Positions 1 through 5,419 of a stretch of 6,806 nt of DNA are shown one piece after another; within the stretch, counting starts at the first letter, position 1; every line of letters begins with the position of its first letter. The notes under the pieces were generated by a model. It ran no database searches. It saw only the letters and a list, made by a program, of their open reading frames with translations, and was not told the origin of the DNA. Origin of the DNA: Gammaproteobacteria bacterium (lineage in GTDB: Bacteria; Pseudomonadota; Gammaproteobacteria; Coxiellales; Coxiellaceae); contig JAJFJO010000257.1 in assembly GCA_021774015.1 (NCBI GenBank), forward strand, positions 1 through 6,806, given 5' to 3'. The position numbers and the translations under genes are program-made.

Positions 1-1209
1 TTTGAGTTATCTACAGCTTATTATACTGGATTAGGTGTTGATAAATCTGTTGGCACATCGGAATACTGGTGCGAGATGGCTGCGGCAGGGGGGCACATTG
101 ATGCGCAGCAAATTTTAGCTTCTGCGGAGGATGATGATGAAAAAAAAGCAGCGGTTTTAGAGCAATCTGCTCAGGCTGGAGATATTTTTGCAGTCTTTAT
201 CTTAGAGTTACAAAAAGCTAATAAGACTGAAAAGTCACTAAGCGTAGATGAGTACGAACAATTTATGAAAGTGGCCTATATGAGAATACGTGTTTTTCCA
301 ATGGATCGTATCTTCTTTTTACCCTTCGAATCACGCAATGAATTGTTTCGTCGGTTGGCTACTGACTCTACTCCTCATTATCAGCAAAAGGCAATTTCAA
401 TACGTGATCACTTAACTCGATGCCCTGACCCATTGCTTGAAGAAGTAGAGCCACTTACTAGAGAGGTTCATGACGCTGCCTTGAAAAGAAATACTTCTGC
501 CCAGCCAGTAGAGGGAGTTGTTTTAAGAGCATTTCGACAATTGTCATCTGCACTTATTATCAAAGTGGAGTGGGTTGTTACGCCTAAAGGTAATGTTTTT
601 GCTTATTTGGACAATGAAGCAAAGCAACGGTTAGAGTTATCTAAATTAGATTTTGTAAGTATAAAACGAACAAAAGATAAGAGAGATATTGCTTTAATTT
701 ACAATGTCTCTAGAGAGTTATTGCTCAAAATTCAACAAATTGTAGCCGGTGCTGGTATAAATGCAATATCAGATAGACCGGTAACATCTGTTATATCTTC
801 AACTGCTGGGTTATTTAGAACAAAACCACTCAACTCTTTGGCAGCTTTATTAGTTGAGGTGAACAAACAAATTCCATCGCCAGGTAAAGTGCAGTTGGTG
901 TTTAAATCTGAGCGTGAAGCACAAGACTGTCAAAAGCAATTACAGTCAACAGTTCAATCTGCTGCATCTGCATCTGCATCTGCATCTGCATCTGCATCTG
1001 CAGCTTCAGTCATACGGTATATGATAGAACCTATCACAATGGTGGATGATGAAGCGGCAGGTGCTAGTGCAGCAAGTGCTGTTGAAGCTGTTACAGAATG
1101 TTATGCTATCACGCTTAGCAAAGAAGAATACAATCACATTATTGGCAGTCAAACGGCATATGACGATTTGTTTGAGACATTTAGCGTCATGCAGCAAACT
1201 CATGGTTGA
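1..1209 (+). CDS. Sel1-like repeat protein with Ala-Ser tract, 5' end outside window
   Basis: The frame is open from base 1, giving 402 visible residues and a TGA stop at 1207-1209. The in-frame ATG at 76 is not a convincing start, because the codons before it belong to a Sel1-like repeat: visible residues 5-40 contain AYYTGLGV, then EYWCEMAAAGGHIDAQ, which is the typical Sel1 pattern. A degenerate second repeat follows at about residues 50-67 (AAVLEQSAQAGD). Sel1 repeats are alpha-helical solenoids that scaffold protein-protein contacts and are common in host-associated gammaproteobacteria. The remaining roughly 330 residues match no family I recognise. They hold a charged central region, a stretch around residues 275-300 (SLAALLVEVNKQIPS), then a low-complexity Ala/Ser tract (about 321-336) and a second Ala/Ser-rich patch (about 351-362). 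No membrane segment is evident in the visible part. A host-directed or scaffold role is only an inference from the repeat type. The Mpl remnant begins 31 bp downstream. Confidence 0.8.
   Translation, partial: FELSTAYYTGLGVDKSVGTSEYWCEMAAAGGHIDAQQILASAEDDDEKKAAVLEQSAQAGDIFAVFILELQKANKTEKSLSVDEYEQFMKVAYMRIRVFPMDRIFFLPFESRNELFRRLATDSTPHYQQKAISIRDHLTRCPDPLLEEVEPLTREVHDAALKRNTSAQPVEGVVLRAFRQLSSALIIKVEWVVTPKGNVFAYLDNEAKQRLELSKLDFVSIKRTKDKRDIALIYNVSRELLLKIQQIVAGAGINAISDRPVTSVISSTAGLFRTKPLNSLAALLVEVNKQIPSPGKVQLVFKSEREAQDCQKQLQSTVQSAASASASASASASAASVIRYMIEPITMVDDEAAGASAASAVEAVTECYAITLSKEEYNHIIGSQTAYDDLFETFSVMQQTHG
964..999 (+). repeat. Hexanucleotide microsatellite (GCATCT)x6, in frame
   Basis: Six perfect copies of GCATCT encode (Ala-Ser)6 inside the Sel1-like protein, flanked by further Ala and Ser codons (961-1008 is all Ala/Ser). 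The unit is a multiple of three, so slippage would change tract length without breaking the frame. Identical codons throughout point to recent slippage rather than old divergence. A flexible linker is the likely protein-level effect. Confidence 0.9.
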
Positions 1210-1240
1210 AGTTGGTGCAGAATTTTTTTGAGTTAATGTT

Positions 1241-1462
1241 GTGCTGCTAACGTTATTAGTAATCCTAACTTTAGATCAGCTTTGTTGGCATAGTGTTACG
1301 CAATTGGATGGCCGTGCTGTTGTGCATGATGATGTGACGGGTATTGTGCGGCATTTAGAATCATTTTGCCAAACCGGTGATCATGTGGTGGTGATGAGCA
1401 ATAAGGGTTTTGATGGTATTCATCAGCGGCTGTTGGATTCTTTTTCAGTGGTTGAGTGTTAG
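1241..1462 (+). pseudogene. mpl: C-terminal remnant of Mpl, murein tripeptide ligase
   Basis: Intact Mpl is a cytoplasmic Mur-family ligase of about 450 residues that joins recycled L-Ala-gamma-D-Glu-meso-DAP to UDP-MurNAc. Only its last roughly 60 residues are visible here. From about 1268 the frame reads LDQLCWHSV, then VVHDDV, then GDHVVVMSNKGFDGIHQRLLDSF, a close match to the family ending with consensus GDHxLVMSNGGFGGIHxKLL. The first nine or so codons (VLLTLLVIL) do not look like Mpl, and an in-frame TGA at 1229-1231 closes the frame upstream. The ATP-binding (Mur central) domain and the N-terminal domain are absent, so the piece cannot be a working ligase. The GTG at 1241 has no good ribosome-binding site. 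The likely history is a deletion or insertion that replaced the 5' part of mpl with the Sel1-gene region; a complete mpl may exist elsewhere. The assignment rests on motif memory, not on an alignment. Confidence 0.7.
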
Positions 1463-1504
1463 AAAGTACAAAAGCTTTTATCCTCTAAACTGAACCTTGG
1501 TTGG

Positions 1505-2932
1505 TTATACGTATTCCGAAAAATCAATAATTTTCGTAAAAAAACCGCTCTCAAGGACGCTGTCAGAAACACTATTGCAGTGAATAAGCACAGGTCGTAT
1601 GGAGAAGTTTTTTGGTATGGATAAACGATTGATCTTTTCTTTAACGTCATCAATAACTTTACTGGTAATGGGATGCTTGGAGTATTTTATCTCACATAAG
1701 TACAGCGTGTTAAAACGTGTTTGTATTAAATAATCAATTTGGCAGCCTCTGTGTTTGCTTGTAGCAGTTTGGAAAAATGGATTGTCACAAACAATTTCTT
1801 GGGGAATGATTTCAAGCGCTATTTGTATTAGTTTACGATTCTTTAGGACTAAATTTTCAAATTGAAGCCCAATGATACTCGACCATGCGGGTAAGCTGTT
1901 AAGACTAATGTCATCAAAATTGCCATTAATGATTTTATGATAATTTGGTTTTATAAATTTAATATAAAAACGACAATAATTATCGCTTAACCGATATTTT
2001 GAACGTCTACCTATATGCCCATCTGTGATTCTCCAGCTATAATCTAGTGTAATAAATCCTGCTTCAGCCAGGTTGACTAAGTGCTCATAGTTACTGCCGC
2101 TGTGGCTGATTTTTAAAGCATCAAAGATTTCTTTAGCCTCCATAGAGGGCCCACTTAAAGTTTCGATAATATCGTGATAAAGATGTGTATTTTTATTGAA
2201 TAAGTCTTTAAAAATTTGATTGAACTCATTGAATAAAATGCCTTCCTTCATGAAACACATAGTTTTAATATTATGTTCCGCAGTTGCTTTTGGATTTATC
2301 TCTTCCAGGTACCTTGGCACGCCACCGGTTACAGAAAGCATAAGTAATTTTTCTTGAAGTGAGATAATGCCGCCATTGCTCCAAAATGTTGTGCATTTTT
2401 CTATTGGTAGTTCATCAAGAGTTAGTGTGAGTGATTGACGCCCCATAAAACCCTTGCTACTTAGAATGTTTTTTTCTATCCATAAGGAAATAGAGCTGCA
2501 TAAGCTTAAAATCAACTTATTGTTTTTTTTGAAGTAGAGGTCCCAAGCAATTTTCAACTTCGGTAAGAATGTAGGGTCGCCCATTGCCATCCATGACACC
2601 TCATCTAGGACGATTAAAACTCTGCCTTTTTTGGTGTGCTCTGAAAGGTGCCAGAAAAGATTACCCCAGTCTTTGGTGTCGATTCCAATGATTCCAAGCT
2701 GTGCCGCCAGCTGTCTTGCAAATTCGTCTCTTTGGTTTTGAGCCGTAATACCCGCATCTGGGGCTAGACCTGAAAAATAATATGCGCTTTTAAAGGCTCC
2801 CCCATATTCCTCTAGCAGACGACTTTTGCCAATTCGGCGGCGCCCTTTTACGACAATAAGTTTAGCAACCCCTTGATCTAAAAGAGATTTTAATAGGGTT
2901 AGCTCTTTCTTTCGGCCAACAAAATCAGTCAA
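1505..2932 (-). CDS. Archaeal-type P-loop ATPase with C-terminal DUF234 (PD-(D/E)XK-like) domain
   Basis: With the TTG start at 2932-2930 the product has 475 residues (MTDFVGRKKEL...), which puts the family's usual FxGRxxEL opening at the N-terminus. A GAGAGG Shine-Dalgarno lies 6 nt upstream. An alternative TTG at 2986 would add 18 residues but falls upstream of the likely transcription start. Visible features are: Walker A GRRRIGKS at 30-37; Walker B VLIVLDE at 105-111; a sensor-1-like strand LILSLCSSIS at 140-149; GGVP at 203-206; a winged-helix-like segment at about 252-315; and the DUF234 region from about 345, with FE at 358-359 and D400...E414-I-K416, the residues expected of a PD-(D/E)XK fold. 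The family (Arch_ATPase plus DUF234) is scattered across archaea and bacteria, its cellular function is largely unknown, and DNA-related activity is inferred from the wHTH and nuclease-like fold. The gene looks AT-richer than lipA, which fits horizontal acquisition. It converges on the mpl remnant, and no clear terminator separates them. Confidence 0.85.
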   Translation of the reverse strand: MTDFVGRKKELTLLKSLLDQGVAKLIVVKGRRRIGKSRLLEEYGGAFKSAYYFSGLAPDAGITAQNQRDEFARQLAAQLGIIGIDTKDWGNLFWHLSEHTKKGRVLIVLDEVSWMAMGDPTFLPKLKIAWDLYFKKNNKLILSLCSSISLWIEKNILSSKGFMGRQSLTLTLDELPIEKCTTFWSNGGIISLQEKLLMLSVTGGVPRYLEEINPKATAEHNIKTMCFMKEGILFNEFNQIFKDLFNKNTHLYHDIIETLSGPSMEAKEIFDALKISHSGSNYEHLVNLAEAGFITLDYSWRITDGHIGRRSKYRLSDNYCRFYIKFIKPNYHKIINGNFDDISLNSLPAWSSIIGLQFENLVLKNRKLIQIALEIIPQEIVCDNPFFQTATSKHRGCQIDYLIQTRFNTLYLCEIKYSKHPITSKVIDDVKEKINRLSIPKNFSIRPVLIHCNSVSDSVLESGFFTKIIDFSEYV

Positions 2933-2938
2933 AATAGA

Positions 2939-2944
2939 CCTCTC
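2939..2944 (-). promoter_or_regulatory. Shine-Dalgarno deciding the TTG start of the ATPase gene
   Basis: On the minus strand GAGAGG stands 6 nt before TTG at 2932-2930. This supports the shorter 475-residue product. All but the last G of this motif lies inside the arm of the proximal palindrome (2940-2975), so folding of that palindrome in RNA would hide it. Confidence 0.6.
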
Positions 2945-2975
2945 GCTAAATGGTGAAAATCCAATTAAGCGAGAG
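2940..2975 (-). promoter_or_regulatory. Proximal palindrome able to sequester the ATPase Shine-Dalgarno
   Basis: In minus-strand RNA the arm CTCTCGCT (2975-2968) can pair over 8 bp with AGCGAGAG (2947-2940), and a weaker inner stem closes with GG/CC. The GAGAG of the ribosome-binding site is in the 3' arm. RNA begun at the predicted start near 2967 would lack the 5' arm and stay open, whereas read-through RNA from upstream would contain both arms and fold. This is an inference from the sequence geometry. Confidence 0.4.
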
Positions 2976-3002
2976 TTTACTCTCAAATATATCTCTCGTC
3001 AA
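2974..3002 (-). promoter_or_regulatory. Candidate sigma-70 promoter of the ATPase gene
   Basis: Read on the minus strand, TTGACG (3002-2997, five of six matches to TTGACA) is followed by a 17-bp spacer and TAAACT (2979-2974, four of six matches to TATAAT). Transcription would begin near 2967, leaving a leader of about 35 nt. The -35 lies in the arm of the second palindrome, and the -10 touches the edge of the first, so a protein bound to either would block polymerase. A second possible -10, TATATT (2991-2986), has no good -35. The prediction is by eye only. Confidence 0.5.
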
Positions 3003-3134
3003 ATCGCCATTTGTCTATTTGGCGAGATTTAAGCAGGCGGTATTGCTCTCGTAAAATAGACAAATGACGATTAGGCGTGAGGAAAACCATCGATTTCACT
3101 CTCGCCTAATGGAAAAATGACGATTAGGCGAGAG

Positions 3135-3250
3135 GTGATTATTCAGCCCTAGCAGGCTTATCATTCGTAAGTGAGCGCGAGCTATTGGTTCGCGGAGGGT
3201 GGATGACGCGCGTCTATTTATATATCTGAATGGTTGTAGCGAGAAGGAAG
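3135..3250. other. Intergenic stretch between palindrome array and DedA/PAP2 gene
   Basis: No convincing gene or rho-independent terminator is seen after the DedA/PAP2 stop codon. The stretch holds a perfect 10-bp palindrome GACGCGCGTC (3205-3214) and a short dyad CGCGA/TCGCG (3176-3180 and 3190-3194, 9-nt loop). Neither is followed by a T run on the minus strand. The short minus-strand open frame across this area has no family features and is treated as chance. Confidence 0.5.
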
Positions 3251-5305
3251 CTAGCGAATCAACAGCACGGTGCCATTCCAATCACTAGCTTGAATGTGTT
3301 TTGGTTGATCAGCAGTCGATACGCGCATGATTTTTATTCGGTAACTGGTTAGGTTCTGCTTTATTTTTTTAATCACTTTACTTGGCGCAGAGCGGATAAT
3401 GTCGGAGTGTCGCAAGCTGATAAGTCGTTTAGGTGGTTTATGTAAGTTAATTGCACCAATCCATAATGATTTTTTGCTATCGGTAAAGTTGACATGTGTT
3501 GCCCATAGTCGCAGCTCAATAATACTGCCTTTATTGCCGGTAGGTTTTATCATCAACAAAACAGGTTTTCTATTTAAATACTGCCAGGGCAAAATCGGCA
3601 AGTGATATTTAGGGTTGTGGCTAATAAAGCGAGTTAATGCAGATTTCACTTTGGGTTGCTTGGTAATCACTTTCCAGCTGTTTTGAGTTAGGGTTTGTTT
3701 AATACGGTTTAGTGGTGCTGTCCATTGAATATTAAACGGCTGTATGGGTTTTCCAAAACGATTATGTCGGTATAACGGTAAAAAATCTTGCGGTTGGTTC
3801 CACCACTGATCGACACGAATATTGTAGTTAATTGAATAAGGTTGGATGTTATAACTCAGCTTTTTCCATTGTAGATGTGCAAATACCAAACCTGGAACTG
3901 TAAATGCAATACTGACCATTAAGCCCCACACCCAAGGCTTTAAGGAAAAATCAGAGTGAGTTTTCGGCAGTCGGCGATAACTGACGCCGCCAGCCAGCAA
4001 CACAGCAAAGCCTAGAAAGTAGCTACCAATCACATCGGTTAGCCAGTGTGCACCTAGATACATCCGTGATAAACCGCAGCACAACATAATAACACCCGCG
4101 ACTGTGTAAGATATCCAGTGCCATTTGTATTGTGTTACTCGTGTAAATAAAAAAGCAATATACCCTGTAATAACCATGCACATTAGTGTATGTCCACTTG
4201 GGAACGACGAGGAGGGATTAAATACCATTAATCCTGCGGGGCGTGGTGAATAGTACAGATGTTTGCAGGCTAAACCAATGGTAGCAGCGACAACAAAGAC
4301 AAGTGCAAAGTGGGTGGCGGCGCGCCATTGTTTTGTGATAAGCAATGCAGCAACCAACAGTGTACCGATCACTAAGCTGAGTTTAGGGTTGAATACAAGA
4401 GTGAACACCATAAAAAAATGCGTTACACCCACGTTATGAATGCTTTGCAAAAAATAAAACAAAGGTTCATTAAGGTGGGTTAGAAAAGTATGAAAGATGA
4501 CATTAAGATAGATAATGGAAAATAATCCGGCGCTTAATAATGCAAGCAATGACATCGTTAGCTGGTGGTGATCTTCAGAGTTTTGATGATTGGTGATGCC
4601 ACTAATAAAAAATTTAGATGAGTGGTGTCGATAAAGCCAATCCCAAAGAGCATCAACCTTTTTATTAATCCAGCGTGCCAGTGAGCGGAAAAAATATTGG
4701 ATTAGCCAGAAAATAAACCACAAGGCGATGATAATCAGAATGCCCACCAATACAAATTCTGTTGCTTTGCCTGGAGGTAACTCTAAAGAAAGGGCACCTA
4801 ACATAATTCCTGGGGTCATATACAATAGTGCCCATAAGATAGCAGATGGGATTGCTGCAGCAATAAAACGAGGCCAGCTCATACGTAAAATTCCTGCTAC
4901 CATAGGCATCGTGCTGCGTGCTGGGCCAATAAAGCGACCGATTAAAATACTTTTGCCGCCATGTTTATGGAAAAAGTCTTCTCCCATGGCAAGCATTTTG
5001 GGGTAGCGTTTAAATGGCCAAATATTTCTTATATTTTCGTTGTAGCGATAGCCGAGCCAAAAACCAATACAGTCTCCAGTGAATGCACCTAGTGATGCCC
5101 AGACAATTGTGGTAAAGCCGGGAAGGATTGCTGACCCAATTAATGTACCGATCGCCGTCATGGTGACTGAGCCGGGAATGATGGTGCCGATTAAAGGTAG
5201 AGATTCCGACATGGCGACAACAAAAGCAAATAGCCCACCAATATGAGGGTGCTGGTGAAAGTATTGCAGTAAGGGCTGCAGGTAGTGTTTGAAATAATGT
5301 TCCAT
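3251..5305 (-). CDS. DedA-PAP2-LssY_C three-domain membrane protein, probable lipid-phosphate phosphatase
   Basis: This is a 684-residue polytopic inner-membrane protein. Residues 1-205 form a DedA (SNARE-associated) domain, with ESLPLIGTIIPG at 34-45, D78 in GAFTGD, and RFIGPARSTMP at 124-134 carrying the two conserved arginines. Residues of about 250-440 form a PAP2 phosphatase domain with all three signature motifs intact: K348-x6-R355-P356, P369-S-G-H372, and S413-R414-x5-H420-x3-D424. Membrane segments are plausible near 248-272, 296-324, 328-347, 375-390, 397-412, 423-442 and 456-476. The C-terminal part (about 480-684) is soluble and resembles the LssY C-terminal domain, including PLNRIKQTL and the LRLWATHVN...LWIGAINLH region. 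DedA proteins are lipid-transport proteins of the DedA/VTT class, and PAP2 enzymes dephosphorylate lipid pyrophosphates or phosphatidates, so a coupled role in recycling a lipid carrier is plausible. The substrate cannot be read from sequence. The ATG at 5305 has only a weak Shine-Dalgarno (AGAAA). The gene lies 114 bp downstream of lipA on the same strand. Confidence 0.9.
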   Translation of the reverse strand: MEHYFKHYLQPLLQYFHQHPHIGGLFAFVVAMSESLPLIGTIIPGSVTMTAIGTLIGSAILPGFTTIVWASLGAFTGDCIGFWLGYRYNENIRNIWPFKRYPKMLAMGEDFFHKHGGKSILIGRFIGPARSTMPMVAGILRMSWPRFIAAAIPSAILWALLYMTPGIMLGALSLELPPGKATEFVLVGILIIIALWFIFWLIQYFFRSLARWINKKVDALWDWLYRHHSSKFFISGITNHQNSEDHHQLTMSLLALLSAGLFSIIYLNVIFHTFLTHLNEPLFYFLQSIHNVGVTHFFMVFTLVFNPKLSLVIGTLLVAALLITKQWRAATHFALVFVVAATIGLACKHLYYSPRPAGLMVFNPSSSFPSGHTLMCMVITGYIAFLFTRVTQYKWHWISYTVAGVIMLCCGLSRMYLGAHWLTDVIGSYFLGFAVLLAGGVSYRRLPKTHSDFSLKPWVWGLMVSIAFTVPGLVFAHLQWKKLSYNIQPYSINYNIRVDQWWNQPQDFLPLYRHNRFGKPIQPFNIQWTAPLNRIKQTLTQNSWKVITKQPKVKSALTRFISHNPKYHLPILPWQYLNRKPVLLMIKPTGNKGSIIELRLWATHVNFTDSKKSLWIGAINLHKPPKRLISLRHSDIIRSAPSKVIKKIKQNLTSYRIKIMRVSTADQPKHIQASDWNGTVLLIR

Positions 5306-5419
5306 AATTTTCTAACCGCTGTTTGTTGCAAAGATCTATGGATCCCGGGTTGTCTAATGTTTGCAAGCTCGAAAAGAAATCGAAATTCCGAGATGACAAG
5401 GCATTTTAATTAACCCTTT
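5306..5419. other. lipA to DedA/PAP2 intergenic gap
   Basis: This 114-bp gap lies between two same-strand genes. I see no rho-independent terminator after lipA and no strong promoter before the membrane-protein gene. Co-transcription is therefore possible but not shown. TTAATTAA (5407-5414) is a short AT palindrome without further context. Confidence 0.4.

Larger units (their letters stand above)
2940..3134. repeat. Array of four ~36-bp imperfect palindromes with exact 53-bp period
   Basis: The units are 2940-2975, 2993-3027, 3046-3082 and 3099-3134. Each opens with CTCTCG and closes with CGAGAG or a near variant (CGAGA, CGTGAG). Starts are spaced 53, 53 and 53 bp. The distal unit is the best dyad: CTCTCGCCTAAT (3099-3110) and its perfect reverse complement (3123-3134) around a 12-bp centre. 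The proximal unit has a perfect 8-bp outer stem (CTCTCGCT/AGCGAGAG). Units 1 and 4 agree at about 27 of 36 positions in direct orientation, while unit 2 agrees with the reverse complement of unit 3 at about 29 of 35. The 16-18 bp between units are not conserved. No further unit is seen at 2887 or 3152. The array lies immediately upstream of the ATPase start and covers its candidate promoter and Shine-Dalgarno. An operator array, possibly autoregulatory, is the simplest reading; function is inference. Confidence 0.85.

Noticed and set aside
76..78. ATG at 76 as start of the Sel1-like protein
   Set aside because: The preceding 25 in-frame codons encode the first half of a Sel1 repeat, so the gene runs off the left edge.
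1470..1479. AAAAGCTTTT palindrome as a terminator between the mpl remnant and the ATPase gene
   Set aside because: It is AT-rich, has no loop and is not a GC-rich stem followed by a T run.
2933..2986. 18-residue N-terminal extension of the ATPase from TTG at 2986
   Set aside because: It would start upstream of the likely transcription start and inside the promoter, while the TTG at 2932 has GAGAGG at 6-nt spacing and restores the family's usual N-terminus.
2940..3134. CRISPR-like layout: ~36-bp repeats with unique intervals
   Set aside because: The intervals are only 16-18 bp, the repeats are diverged and partly inverted relative to each other, each is a palindrome over its full length, and no cas gene is nearby.
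3205..3214. GACGCGCGTC as a terminator stem for the DedA/PAP2 gene
   Set aside because: It is a loopless 10-bp palindrome without a following T run, and short GC palindromes occur by chance.
3096..3281. 61-codon minus-strand frame over the distal palindrome and DedA/PAP2 end
   Set aside because: It crosses the palindrome and the end of a real gene, lacks a ribosome-binding site that stands out and resembles no protein family I know.
4728..5006. 92-codon plus-strand open frame
   Set aside because: It is antisense to the DedA domain and has no recognisable motif, so it is a shadow of the real gene.
5010..5399. 129-codon open frame on the minus strand
   Set aside because: It overlaps the DedA domain coding region in another frame and shows no family features, whereas the DedA frame has conserved motifs throughout.
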